DNA from: Phoronis australis
Taxonomy: Eukaryota > Phoronida > Phoronidae
Direction of reading: 5' to 3'
Assembly (NCBI GenBank): GCA_002633005.1
Contig: NMRA01000980.1
Span: forward strand, 1-29,758
DNA: 29,758 nt
Positions 1-10,905 of this stretch are shown here, one piece after another. Position 1 is the first letter of the stretch; the number at the start of each line of letters is the position of its first letter. The notes under the pieces were generated by a model. That model had not been told where the DNA came from. It ran no database searches and saw only the letters and a list, made by a program, of their open reading frames with translations. The translations under genes and the position numbers were made by a program.

Positions 1-56
1 GGCTGACCCCCCACCTTGCCGCTTGTTGGCTGTACAGTGGTCGGTGGATCCGTGGA
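1..56 (-). CDS. DIP2: Possible DIP2 exon, partial (runs off left edge)
   Basis: On the minus strand the sequence up to position 57 ends in ...TATCAG, a possible splice acceptor. It is followed by 56 bases of clearly higher GC than the introns, with no stop in any frame. The preceding exon (256-495) ends in phase 1, so the codon should be completed by the first two bases. That gives a reading beginning HGSTDHC. A different frame (STDPPTTV) looks more like the Pro/Thr-rich DIP2 linker but does not fit the phase. The pyrimidine tract is weak. The intron before it would be only 199 bp. The exon call rests on position, base composition and the acceptor, not on protein similarity. Confidence 0.35.
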
Positions 57-255
57 CTGATACTTAAGGAATGTGTTATTGAATTGCCCAAATACATTAA
101 GGTTGCTTTTTAAGCACATTCACGATTCTAAAATAAATACATTACTCATTTACTGCACCAGGCTTTGAAACGGTTTCATTTTGGGCAGATTAGTGCAAAA
201 CCCAAACCCGCCTGAGAACAGAAGAACAACTCGTGCATTCAGACGTACTACTTAC
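57..255 (-). other. DIP2: Putative short DIP2 intron
   Basis: This is 199 bp, AT-rich, starting with the strong donor GTAAGTAG (positions 255-248 on the minus strand) and ending in the possible TATCAG acceptor at 57. The donor is well supported. The acceptor is only as good as the exon at 1-56. Confidence 0.45.
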
Positions 256-495
256 AGGACTGTCTAGCTGTCTGCAATACATCTGCTAGTGAGTTGCGAC
301 CGCCAAGGTCTGCAGGAGGTATGTTGACGTTGGCGTATCGCTGGACCCGACCGCCTGCTGACTCTTGTGAGCTTGGTGTGGACGAGGCTGGAGATTCACC
401 GGGCATGCGGCGTGCTTGAAAACGGTGGTGGTCACCTGAACCCTGACGGGATGAGTCATCGCCAAATACACTGTCGTCATCAGAGTCATCTGAAT
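256..495 (-). CDS. DIP2: DIP2 exon: Ser/Asp-rich linker after the DMAP1-binding domain
   Basis: This 240-bp exon begins after the acceptor CTTTGTGTAG (496-498 is the AG side) and ends at a consensus donor GTAAGT. It starts with AT, which completes the split codon left by the exon at 4358-4483 (G|AT, Asp). It then has 79 open codons and ends with one base of the next codon. The peptide starts with an acidic run (SDDSDDDSVFGDD), continues through a Ser/Pro/Gln-rich stretch and ends with RNSLADVLQTARQS. The LADVLQTA piece resembles the LADVMAQTH segment of vertebrate DIP2 proteins in the same part of the chain. The longest ATG-started ORF here (286-489, minus) is in another frame and ignores the splice sites. 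The linker is expected to be disordered and poorly conserved, so the assignment rests mainly on phase and order. Confidence 0.88.
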
Positions 496-979
496 CTACA
501 CAAAGAGTGATGTCATTATTTCTGTTGAATTCATGGAAAGAAGGAAACTTGATACTTGATACGCGACAAGAGAAAAGAAGAGGACAGTCATGACACTTGA
601 CTATCAGGTCGACATAACCGAGACAATTTTCTACAGGAGCATTCTAAGATATGGTGATTAGTCCATGTAAAGGTGAAGCTTCAACAAAAATAATGATAAA
701 CACTAACAGCGTCCATCATGTGATTCCTGTTAGCCTCTTTATCTGCATTAGAGATTCAACTAAAATCAGAAAAGTGTGTGCTCTAACAGAAGCATTTGAG
801 ATACTTAAGTCGCTTTAACTCTTTTTAACTACATCAATGTATACACAACTCATCTCAGAAATTATGTACACATGTGAAATAGTCTCAGTGTTCAGAGTGG
901 TCGTGCGAGGTTCAAATCTGAATTTTTCGAGCAGGTAAATGAATGTACTCAACATATTTTGGTCAAGGTAATATTGATA

Positions 980-2022
980 TGAAGTGATAATTTTTGTTGA
1001 CCAGTAAAATGCCTTTCACAGAATTGATGCAGTCAAATGACCCCTGAAGCAACTGTTGAAAAAATGAAAAAACAATTTACGAAAAAATACATATTAAATG
1101 AGGTGGTAACGATTAGACAACTTGCCGCTGGCATCGTCAGTAAAGAAATACACTGAACTGATAGCATACCCCTATAAGCACCCCCCCAACGCGTTTTCAG
1201 ACTTTGCTGAAATAAGTGCCCAGTCCATGAGCGTCGTGTACATGCGAAAAAAGCCTTACCTACAGTTCTAAAATTCTATAGTAGTGTCTTCAATTTATCA
1301 ATAAGATTTGACAGTGATGAAAAAATCATTGCACGCGGAATTTGTAAACCACGAGCCTCACTGCTATGCCGGTAATTAGCCATGACTATACACTTCAAAC
1401 TTCCGCCGTGCTTCAAAAAGAACACAAGTTTTGCTGATATTGCAATGGACGTGTCCTATTATGTTCTGGCCTTTCAGGAAAGACGCAGCGTACTTGTCAA
1501 AGAGATTGTATTGTATCTTTCCCGTACAGATCTTCTCACTTAACAGGAATCCAAATTTCATTTGACACGTGAAAACAGTGACTCGAAGACTAATAAAAAC
1601 TTGACCTTTGTTCAGTTAAAAGCGCATGGTCAGGAAGCGCGCGCTTCATTCAATCAAGTACCTGTCATCGAAGATCAGTCTTCAGGAACTAACTACACAC
1701 GAAACGGGTAGCATAGCATCCGCAAGAAATATATACTGGCACTTATTTCCAAAAGATTCAAATACCATAAAAATGTTTGCGTTATTTTTAAGGGGGATTA
1801 TTAAATTAGTCGTAATTGGTGTGTTTAAAGTCAAAATGACCCAGCGATAGTGAACACTTCCGCACACTTACACCTCCCGAATCTCCCGAAAAATAACTGT
1901 TAGACTGTTACGCATCCAGTCACCCGGCGACTTACTGAGACAATTCTCGAACATCTTTAGCAGATGAGATCAACAAAAACACATTCTGTTTTACTGCATG
2001 CGTTAATTTCCTTAGTTACAAT
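980..2022. repeat. Direct duplication, copy 1 (left of the N)
   Basis: This segment is repeated at 2077-3120 with an offset of 1097-1098 bases and only scattered differences (for example TTTGAC/TCCGAC near 1305/2402, and one extra C near 2971). Two small ORFs recur at exactly +1097 (1376-1561 and 2473-2658; 1626-1850 and 2723-2947). They are neighbours in a copied non-coding block, not genes. It includes a segment with AATAAGCACCCC-like repeat sequence near 1170-1225. Confidence 0.95.
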
Positions 2023-2075
2023 GCTTGCGTTAATTTCCTTAGTTACAATGCTTGCGTTAATTTCCTTAGTTACAA
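1999..2075. repeat. 27-bp tandem repeat, three units
   Basis: Three units of 27 bp, starting TGCGTTAATTTCC, lie at 1999, 2026 and 2053. The last is cut by the N at 2076. The second copy of the large duplication has only one unit (ending at 3120), so the two copies differ in unit number. Confidence 0.93.
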
Positions 2076-2076
2076 N

Positions 2077-3120
2077 TGAAGTGATAATTTTTGTTGACCA
2101 GTAAAATGCCTTTCACAGAATTGATGCAGTCAAATGACCCCTGAAGCAACTGATGAAAAAATGAAAAAACAATTTACGAAAAAATACATATTAAATGAGG
2201 TGGTAACGATTAGACAACTTGCCGCTGGCATCGTCGGTAAAGAAATACACTGAACTGATAGCATGCCCCTATAAGCACCCCCCCAACGCGTTTTCAGACT
2301 CTGCTGAAATAAGTGCCCAGTCCATGAGCGTCGTGTACATGCGAAAAAAGCCTTACCTACAGTTCTAAAATTCTATAGTAATGTCTTCAATTTATCAATA
2401 AGATCCGACAGTGATGAAAAAATCATTGCACGCGGAATTTGTAAACCACGAGCCTCACTGCTATGCCGGTATTTAGCCATGACTATACACTTCAAACTTC
2501 CGCCGTGCTTCAAAAAGAACGCAAGTTTTGCTGATCTTGCAATGGACGTGTCCTATTATGTTCTGGCCTTTCAGGAAAGACGCAGCGTACTTGTCAAAGG
2601 GATTGTATTGTATCTTTCCCGTACAGATCTTCTCACTTAACAGGAATCCAAATTTCATTTGACACGTGAAAACAGTGACTCGAAGACTAATAAAAACTTG
2701 ACCTTTGTTCAGTTAAAAGCGCATGGCCAGGAAGCGCGCGCTTCATTCAATCAAGTACCTGTCATCGAAGATCAGTCTTCGGGAACTAACTACACACGAA
2801 ACGGGTAGCATAGCATCCGCAAGAAATATATACTGGCACTTATTTCCAAAAGATTCAAATACCATAAAAACGTTTGCGTTATTTTTAAGGGGGATTATTA
2901 AATTAGTCGTAATTGGTGTTTTTAAAGTCAAAATGACCCAGCGATAGTGAACGCTTCCGCACACTTACACCCCCCCGAATCTCCCGAAAAATAACTGTTA
3001 GACTGTTACGCATCCAGTCACCCGGCGACTTACTGAGACAATTCTCGAACATCTTTAGCAGATGAGATCAACAAAAACACATTCTGTTTTACTGCTTGCG
3101 TTAATTTCCTTAGTTACAAT
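2077..3120. repeat. Direct duplication, copy 2 (right of the N)
   Basis: This starts directly after the single N at 2076 with TGAAGTGATAATTTT, the same sequence that starts copy 1 at 980. It stays near-identical to the end of the 27-bp unit at 3120, where unique sequence follows. The pattern (overlap-like duplicate, allele-like differences, junction exactly at an N) is what two haplotype contigs placed in series would give. Confidence 0.95.
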
Positions 3121-3626
3121 GCACACCTAGATCGTTACATCTCATTTACTCTGGCAAATGAACTTTGATAACACACACATGCTGGCTTACTCAAACAATA
3201 CGCAGACGAACTTCAAAACAAACATCACGTGACAATAACATGTGTGTCTGTCCAGAGATTTTTCTCGAGTTGCAGACTCGTACGATCTAGCGCAGATTTG
3301 GACTTAATATGCAGCTTATCCTGACTAGGCAGGAATCTTAGGGACGCTATTTTGAAAACTTAAGGAGAACTTCAGTCGAAACTATATTTTTACTGAAGAA
3401 TTCAAGTTGCGATCGCGAGGTAGCGACGCATCAGTTGGCAAGTTTTCACGATGGGATTTTCTGAAAAATGCTCGAAATTTAAAAACAAAGTTTGATAGCA
3501 ATGCATTACAATTTTGTAGAAACTCTGCCATAGGTTACAGATTCGTCACAGAGCGTAAATTTGATGAATTCTAGATTAAGATTTCACCCGTTTCGGAGAC
3601 CAGGTTTCAATCACTTTTTGGCTATA

Positions 3627-3679
3627 ATAAGCACCCCCCTTCCCTAAGCGAATTTTTCCAAGCGCCCTGGGTGCTTAAT
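3627..3679. repeat. Small inverted-repeat element (AATAAGCACCC family)
   Basis: Arms AATAAGCACCC (3627-3637) and GGGTGCTTAAT (3669-3679) are inverted copies with one mismatch around a 31-base centre. The C-run after TAAGCA and the GGGCGAATACGGTA tail match a short dispersed element common in animal genomes. A related stretch occurs near 1168-1225 and again in its duplicate near 2265-2322. Confidence 0.55.
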
Positions 3680-4357
3680 AGGGCGAATACGGTAATTCGA
3701 TCTCACTAAAAATTAAATTCACTTAAATGAGGTGATGTTTCCTCGACCACCTGCAAACCTTTTTCTGGTATTGCTAAAAATTTTGTGAAACAACACGTAA
3801 ACGAGGCGAAGTCACCTCTGCAGCTAGCACACGTTTACCTAGTACCATAGGCAGATTTATCTCTTGTTACCTAGAGAAACATAACCTCCGTGTTTTGATC
3901 CGGCCCCATTGCTCATCACAAAAAAATAGCCTTGGCAGAACTCAGTGTCATAGTCACTCAAAACCGATTCAAAAACAACTTAGCCTAAAATTGCACGCTT
4001 CCGTTTGTTCGATACCGAAACATTTTCCAATAACCGCGACTAATTTTAAGATTACGTGGGACTTTATCAACACGTCTGAATAATAAAGCAAATATCTAAA
4101 GTTATCACTTCGTTTTGCTTTATGCAACTTGATTTTTTTCATGAAATCATAAAAAAGACCTATTTTATGACAGCTCCTCGTGCAACAATGGAGCATTTTA
4201 AATGCAATTCCAAACAGCATTTTGGAGAACAAAGCATAAAGCATAGTATCTGATAGTTTTGAGTGAATCCAATCAGTTACCAATATAATGTTCTAGAATT
4301 TGCTAAATTTGGACGTTTTTCTAGGGTACTACATAATTAACCACAATCACCACAAAC

Positions 4358-4483
4358 CTGTGCCCTGTCTGTCTTTTCTTGCTCGAGGCCCATATGCCGA
4401 TGTTCTTTTGTTGGGCAAGGGCATGACAGGTACACGACTCTTGTTCTGCGCTAGTGCCTGCATCACGGCTTCTGTGCGGATCT
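4358..4483 (-). CDS. DIP2: DIP2 exon: C-terminal part of the DMAP1-binding region
   Basis: This 126-bp exon starts after the acceptor TTTCTTCACGCAG (AG at 4485-4484) and ends at the donor G|GTTTGT. It begins with AG, completing a Glu codon with the G left by the exon at 5593-5754. It then reads IRTEAVMQALAQNK, followed by PVMPLPNKRTS and a basic end (RARKDRQGT). It leaves one G for the next exon. The order matches vertebrate DIP2: after the RYRSD/RYHSE motif comes (V/I)xTEAVQxALA, then a PMPSKRRS-like segment. The TEAV-QALA match and the perfect phase make this call strong. The ORF at 4321-4629 (minus) overlaps it in the same frame but reads through both splice sites. Confidence 0.95.
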
Positions 4484-5592
4484 CTGCGTGAAGAAAGTTT
4501 AACGAAGTCCGGTGAGATACATACTAGGAATCGTGACAAGTATTCATGGTAATAGTGACTCTTTAATAACCGTATATAATGTGCCTGCATTTTGAGAACC
4601 AGTTTTCTACACTGAATAACAGGCACCAAACTGGTTCTAAAGATGTGGTTATAACAGACTATTGGCCTTTAATAAGATAAGCGAACTGAACATGTAATCC
4701 ACTTCTGGATCAACTGGGAAGGCCACACTGGCTGAGGGGCATCAACAGTGCCTGTCATCATTAGTGCCGTTCCCATGTGAAATTTAGTGGAAGTAATCCG
4801 GTTATTTTTTCAGCTAAAATTATAATAGGAAAAATTGTTGCATTGAGACATGATTTACTCAGCATGCTAAATTCCACCAATTTTGCCTGGACTTATACCG
4901 GCACATTGTCTTCATGAGTTACCACGGTTTGTTTACTCAGTTAATGGTATAGTGCCAATGCCTGCCAATAGGAGAGACAAAAATACCGGTAATACATCAG
5001 TCTTGCAAAGACGAGACAGTTTGTGGAATTAATCGGTTAATGGTTTCCTGAAATATTTCTTGGATTTCGAAATACATGGAAATGCAGCTTAGGTCTTTAA
5101 AAAAATTTGGATCATAAAATACGTTAAATTTCATACACGATATGAGCTACAAAAAAATGGTAATTGAATGAATGAATATAAACCCAGAAACAGTTGAGGG
5201 ATGTTTTCATCCATGGTACAGCCGTGGGGAAAATAAGATTTCATACATGACCCCTTGGAGTCGCACAGCTTTTAACAATGTTGCAAAATACATGCATATT
5301 TTCTTTGAATTAAAACTACAAAATGCAGAGAGAAGAGAGACAACCGTTGTAAACGAGGAGTAACATGCCAGTTTTCAGCAAAGTGACGCGCCACAACAGC
5401 AATGTTTAACTCTTTGCCACTTACGTCCTCAAGTTTCAAGAAAATTTTCCGAAACGTGACACATGAACTACGAAAGGAGACATTTTTGAAAACAGCATTG
5501 CTGTCTTTCGGATCTTTTTATGATCAAATCGCCGCCTGTGGTACTGCACCACTCCAGCAAGAAAAACAAATCAAGTAACACCACGTTCTAAC
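4484..5592 (-). other. DIP2: DIP2 intron, 1.1 kb
   Basis: The donor is GTTAGA (5592 downward), a little off consensus. The acceptor CTTTCTTCACGCAG is strong. Apart from the small hairpin at 4595-4638 I see no feature. The + strand ORF at 5172-5363 shows no family hallmark. Confidence 0.88.
4595..4638. repeat. Small inverted repeat, AGAACCAGTTT arms
   Basis: Perfect 11-bp arms, AGAACCAGTTT (4595-4605) and AAACTGGTTCT (4628-4638), enclose 22 bases. The same AGAACCAG/CTGGTTCT ends recur at 10910-11086 and 29333-29391, so this may be a short member of one element family. Confidence 0.5.
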
Positions 5593-5754
5593 CCGAGTGA
5601 TATCGTGTCTCATCTCTGGTTGCCCTGCGATGTGCCTTTCTCTGAGCAGCAGTCCCTGGGCTGGGGGTGTTGTTACTGGCCCCTGCACCATCTCCTACGT
5701 AGGGGGAGACGAGACGAGCACGCTTCTTGTCATAGCCCTTCTGAGTGATGTCTC
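5593..5754 (-). CDS. DIP2: DIP2 exon: core of the DMAP1-binding domain
   Basis: DIP2 proteins carry an N-terminal DMAP1-binding domain followed by two tandem adenylate-forming (fatty-acyl-AMP-ligase-like) domains. They are linked to neuronal wiring in flies and to control of diacylglycerol pools. This 162-bp exon starts after the acceptor TTTTGTTGCAG (AG at 5756-5755). Two bases (GA) complete a Gly codon, followed by DITQKGYDKKRARLVSPY, near-identical to the ITQKGYEKKR landmark of DIP2. A variable Gly/Asn/Pro stretch follows, then AAQRKAHRRATRDETRYHS. It ends with one G at the donor GTTAGA. The preceding exon, which should hold the start codon and the acidic ELELSEG helix, is not found to the right in this window. 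GNPTAB and DNMT1 also contain DMAP1-binding domains, but the R-D-E-x-RY-H-S end points to DIP2. Confidence 0.96.
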
Positions 5755-5772
5755 CTGCAACAAAATAACACA

Positions 5773-8660
5773 TAGATTAAGGTTTATGATGGAATGAGAG
5801 ATTCTTTCTTCTAAACTGATGAGACCTTGCCCAGACAATAACACACAGGACATGGCAAGTCAATTCATAGAGCCTTGTCTTGCACAAAAATGAACTGCCA
5901 GTGCTAAGTGCGGAAACCAAACCTATTCTGACTAAGGAACAATTTGAGATGAATTTTTTAACAGTAAAAAGGTGATCTTAATCAAAGGTTTGTTTTTAAG
6001 ATGGAAAGGTGGTTTATAGCCACTTTACATACTGGTTCTTTGGCAGCTGTAGTTTAAGCAAGAATAAAGCATGATCTTAAAAAAACATCATCTTTCTGGC
6101 ATTTTTGTTCTTCCACAGCAATGTTGCTGCCTTTTTACATTTTGTTTGAATTGAAATTTGTTACAATCTATCACCTGTAGTTTGACCAGACAGCCACACA
6201 ACCTGTCATGACAAGCACAATGGGTCTGGTAAGAACCAATGACATCATTGCTTCTAAAGCATGGGGTCACTTCTAATCTAAGAAAGGGACCAGACAAGAC
6301 CAATTTTATAACACGAACAGGACAGTCCTGCCTAAAAGCTTGTTTTTGACACAACGCGTGGGATCATTACACCGTCAAACTTCACAGGCAGGCTCTTTGG
6401 CAGCTAAAGTTAAAATGTTAAGCAAATCGCTTGAAGTACCCAGGAGAAAATAGAAAGTATGCAGCTGACTGGGTTAGATTGAGCGTTTACTGCTTCAGAA
6501 GGACCACTCAAATCCTTTACTTGTATATGATTAACCAAGATTAATTAGAAGGAAGCAATAAGTCTTCAATGCTTGCTTCAAGTTAGATGGAGAGCTCAGC
6601 ATTCAAGCCTATATCACCCAAGTGAGACGGTTCACAGTTCAGCTGACAGTGACCACCGTAAGAAAAAATGAGCTAGCTACAGGCTTCATGCGACAAGTAA
6701 AACTGATAAAATGGAAAAAGAGCACCTCTACGAGACGAGATGAAACTCCATGTAAATGGAAAGCAGCAGCAACTACACAATCATGGGCATTACCCAATAA
6801 AAGCATTTGGCATCCATTACTGAGTTCAAGCCCAGTCAAAACACAGGTCTAAGCAGCCATGTGAGCTTAGTTTGTGGTTAATCCATCTTAAGTCTATTTA
6901 CATAATCGTGACTAGGTTGAAGATTCCCACAGCTGTTGGCAAATTATAAACCTCAACTGTTTCATTTCATTTTGAAGGGCTTTTTCATTCAAAACCCCTT
7001 TATAATCCGGATATCCTGGTAAGCCATAAGGCATTTAATTATTTTTTGCTTAAAATGGACTCCTATTTCAACCACGAATTTATATAGAGACAATGGCATT
7101 CTTTACTCAGACATCTATATTGCCACAAATGAACCAAGACAAAGCAGAAAATAAAATAAAATAAGTTTCTTTACCCTTGCTCGACAGATCGTAAAATATG
7201 TGCATGACTATAAAAAATTTCATCTAAACCATAGCAACCCGTCTGAGACGAGAGTGTAACAGGATGGGGGTAGAGAAATATTACAAGGGCAGATCATCAA
7301 TCAAAGAATTTTCTCACATGACAGAACATTTATAGAAGAACAGTGAAGTTCTGAAGTGAAAATATTTGCACTGAATATAACCACGAATATAGGAGGTCCC
7401 CAAGACAGAACAGCCAATGTTTGGAATGGGCAGCTAAAGTTTTCTGTACAAGTCGCTGCTATCATCAATTTGTCAGTTACGCTAACCTAAAGTACTTATG
7501 TTGCAACAGATGTCAATTGAATCCAAGAGCCAACCAGCGATACAAATCTTACCCTCTGAACCCTCTTCGTGAATAGTATATGTTCCTCTGTGATTCAACG
7601 CCATACTCTTGATTGTCAACAAAATCGACACTGCACTTCCTGCTTAAACTCGACACAATGTTACAGAGGCAGGCCCCAGTTTATGCAACATCCTTAGTCG
7701 CTTAATATCCGGTTATCATACAAACACACCACTGCTTGCCACTGAATAAAAATGCAACATAAATTTACAACAGCCTCACAAGGCTGTACCAGTACCATCA
7801 GTAGAGACTAGCAACTTGGAGTATAAGACCCACTTCAAAGATGTTCCAAGTATCACCGGTCTCAATTTACAAATTGTCACTCCCTCAAATTCACATTCGT
7901 CAGCTGTTAGTCGACTATCGCACTAAGTAACAGACACTGACAGTCGCTGTTAACCAAAAGGTACGAAGAGATACTTGTTCAATCCTGAAACTCCCAGTTT
8001 CATCAAGTATCGCCACATGTCTAGACCACGTCATCTCCCACGGGAATGGACAAACAAGGATTTACCAGCATACAATATCAGCTCACATCGGATACAATCA
8101 GCCAACCCAATGATTTGCTATTGCTTAATTCTCCCCAACTCAAAAGCCTTCCTTGGTGTTATCTAGCTGCAGCAAATTTTAAACAAAGACAGGGCACAAA
8201 CCCAACATCCATTCCACACTTAAACACTATTTAATCCAAATACTCCACTCTGGACAGCATTGATCCTAACAGCTTCATCTGCCAGTGAGTGTAACTGTGT
8301 TTGAATGTGCAATAGCTCCTGTCTGGTATGTGTGGATGACTCAAACTTTAACTAAACCAATTAGTGGTCACTTCCAGTCACATGACAAGCAGGCACACAT
8401 GAGCTGGGCCAGAAATTGTCCTCCACGACCACAAGAAAAATGAATTAGGACCACAAATATCCTGTAACTCCTTAAAATCATACTGTTTTTTGTCCAAAAC
8501 AAGGTCCAAATTAACAATGTTTGTACAAGTATCATGAAAACAATACCGTAACTGTTTTTGCATTTTACAAAAACATAACCCAATTTATGACAAGAGGGGA
8601 ACCAACAGTTCCCATTTTACCAAATTCAACACCCATCCAGTGATTGATTCTTTCTAACTC
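5773..8660. other. AT-rich intronic stretch, nothing recognised
   Basis: Only short, overlapping ORFs without family motifs occur here (for example 6088-6354 minus, 6622-6852 plus, 7975-8234 plus). A phrase CTTTGGCAGCT(G/A)(T/A)AGTT occurs near 6039 and 6391, and a shorter form near 7428. It may be a degenerate dispersed repeat. Confidence 0.5.
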
Positions 8661-8830
8661 TAGGTTTCGATGGACCCACCCTCCAAACTCCTTAAAGTTA
8701 ATTTCAGAAATGCTCCAGAATTTTTTACTCCTCCGGTATCAATATTAACTTTTTTGACTGGTTGTTCTTTGAGACAACTCCAAGTTAACTTGTTCGAATC
8801 AACAAAGACCTTGTCCAAAAATTTCGACAA

Positions 8831-9415
8831 AAGTCCCAACATCCTACCTAAGTCCCAACATCCTATCCAAGTCCCAACACCCTACCCAAGTCCCAACATC
8901 CTACCCAAGTCCCAACACCCTACCCAAATCCCAACATCCTACCCAAGTCCCAACATCCTACCCAAGTCCCAACATCCTACCCAAGTCCCAACATCCTACC
9001 CAAGTCCCAACATCCTACCCAAGTCCCAACATCCTACCCAAGTCCCAACATCCTACCCAAGTCCCAACATCCTACCCAAGTCCCAACATCCTACCCAAGT
9101 CCCAACATCCTACCCAAGTCCCAACATCCTACCCAAGTCCCAACATCCTACCCAAGTCCCAACATCCTACCCAAGTCCCAACACCCTACCCAAGTCCCAA
9201 CATCCTACCCAAGTCCCAACATCCTACCCAAGTCCCAACATCCTACCCAAGTCCCAACATCCTACCCAAGTCCCAACATCCTACCCAAGTCCCAACATCC
9301 CACCCAAGTCCCAGTATCCGACCCAAGTCCCAACACCTGACCCAAGTCCCAACATCCGACCCAACTCCCCACATCCTACCCATGTCGTAACATCCTACCC
9401 AAGTCACAACATCCA
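8831..9415. repeat. 19-bp minisatellite, about 30 units
   Basis: The unit CCTACCCAAGTCCCAACAT is repeated head to tail. The centre is very uniform. The edges degenerate: T-for-C changes near 8848 and 8858, CCGACCC variants from about 9315, and CCCATGTCGTAA near 9380. Because 19 is not a multiple of three, the array cycles through all frames every 57 bases and has no stop, which creates the artificial 259-codon ORF at 8670-9449. The minus strand, which is the DIP2 sense strand, carries regularly spaced GGG runs with loops of 4 and 9 bases. Confidence 0.97.
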
Positions 9416-9784
9416 ATGCAAGTTTAAGTTGTCTGTTCACATCGCTTGAAATTTCAACTAGTCTGCAACTAACTTTTGGTTGTGCCCAGACAATCTGACG
9501 GTTGTTAATGTCCAGTTGTGCACCTGTCCAGAATGAGACAGACTATACAGGCGCATAACGACTCTAACCTGAGGAAACTTTTGTAAGTATAATTACTCTT
9601 GTCTGCCATATAATTGTCCTGAATAGACAAGACTTTACAGCAGTAATAACTAAAATCATGTGAAAACATCTTTTGCTGACAAGTTGAAAATTCCAAATCC
9701 AGAAAACAATCATCAATTGTTTAAAGATGCTTTCGTCCTGCTTAACTGGCTAAAAAACAAAAACCACACAAGGCAATCAACTTT

Positions 9785-9922
9785 CATAAAATCGGTCTCG
9801 CACCATTCCATACCAACACTAAAACTGTGAATTCAAAAATGGCGCATGTATGCAAATGTCTGTGACTAGAGCTGATAATGGAAATAAAATCCTGTAACCA
9901 ATATTACGAGACCAATTTTATG
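9785..9922. repeat. MITE-like element with 16-bp inverted ends
   Basis: CATAAAATCGGTCTCG (9785-9800) and CGAGACCAATTTTATG (9907-9922) are inverted copies with one mismatch, 138 bp outer to outer. I find no clear target-site duplication, so the element boundaries are approximate. Confidence 0.5.
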
Positions 9923-10689
9923 ATTTTACGACAGGATAAGTCCCAATTCAATTTTCATTTTTAGTCAGTTAAAAGGGTGGAATGCAGCTTTACTTAAACT
10001 GAATCCATGACAGGCCTGCTACTAGTGGGAGACAATAGCATTCTGACAGTCAAGTATATTCATTTTTGAAACTGTCTAAATACATAACACCAATCTAATT
10101 ATGACACTTGTGTGTTATGGCGACAAATGGCATCCCTGTATGTGTCTTCACAACACATTCCAAAATATGGTCATCAAAGATAATAGAAACAGGATGCCTA
10201 TATGACAGTAGAACAAAACAAACAGACTCCTCACAAAACCAAATGGAATCACAATAACAAGTCTTGAGTTAGGCCACTTACCACTATTGAATTGATCCTG
10301 ACTCAGGAATAACTAACAGTTAGTAATGTCTTTGGACCAGCTAGAAGATTTTCAGGTCACGACACAACCTGAAATTTTATGAGCTTGTTTTGAAGAAATA
10401 ATGAACTGTCAGTTCATCCTATGTCCAAACAGTTTGACTGAAGCACAATTTGATACCCACTTTAATTCAGAAAGTGGCCTAATACAAAACTTCCTTTTTG
10501 ACAGAAAGCAAGGGTTTAAGGCGTTTTAAAAAATTGGTAATTGAGAGACAATTTTTGCCAACCTGTATTGAGTTGCAATATACCTTGAGCATTTTTTAAA
10601 GTTGGGACACGTATGTTGTAAATATGCAGCTTGTCACATTCATTCACACCATTTATAGGAAAATAATGCCCAGCACTGAAAGTGAAGTA

Positions 10690-10864
10690 GTTATTGTGCT
10701 GACTTTGTTTTGTTATTTTGCCGACTTTGTTTTGTTATTGTGCTGACTTTGTTTTGTTAGTGTTGACGTTGTTTTGTTATTGTGCTAATTTTTTTGTTAT
10801 TCTGCTGACTTTGTTTTGTTATTGTGCTGACTTTGTTTCGTTATTGTGCTGACTTTGTTTTATT
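10690..10864. repeat. 22-bp minisatellite, about 8 units
   Basis: Units contain GTGCTGACTTTGTTTTGTTATT with point and length variants: TTTGCCGAC near 10717, a shortened unit near 10757, GTGCTAATTTTTTTG near 10782. The strand is T/G-rich. It is a simple expansion with no coding sense. Confidence 0.93.
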
Positions 10865-10905
10865 TCACAAAAGAGAAGAACTAGTAACAACATCTGATTT
10901 CCAAG

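Larger units (their letters stand above)
496..4357 (-). other. DIP2: DIP2 intron, 3.9 kb as assembled
   Basis: This lies between the exons at 4358-4483 and 256-495. The donor is GTTTGT (4357 downward) and the acceptor TGTGTAG. About 1.1 kb of the length is a direct duplicate joined by an N (980-3120), so the real intron may be near 2.8 kb. 3121-3626 and 3680-4357 are AT-rich and hold nothing I recognise. Short ORFs at 3895-4083 (+) and 3969-4283 (-) have no family features. Confidence 0.85.

Noticed and set aside
286-489. 67-codon minus ORF starting MTLMTTVYLA
   Set aside because: It overlaps the DIP2 exon in the wrong frame. Splice phases of three exons fix another frame.
890-925. tRNA-like B box (GGTTCAAATCTG) suggesting a SINE
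   Set aside because: No credible A box at the right distance and no foldable tRNA. A single nine-base match is weak.
1376-2947. Pairs of small ORFs repeated at +1097
   Set aside because: They recur only because the whole block is duplicated across an N. They have no domain features, and differences between copies show no coding pattern.
8670-9449. 259-codon + strand ORF with a 19-residue repeat (Pro/Ser/Gln-rich)
   Set aside because: It is an effect of a stop-free 19-bp minisatellite that is open in all frames. There is no start context, splice or domain support, and the host gene runs on the other strand.
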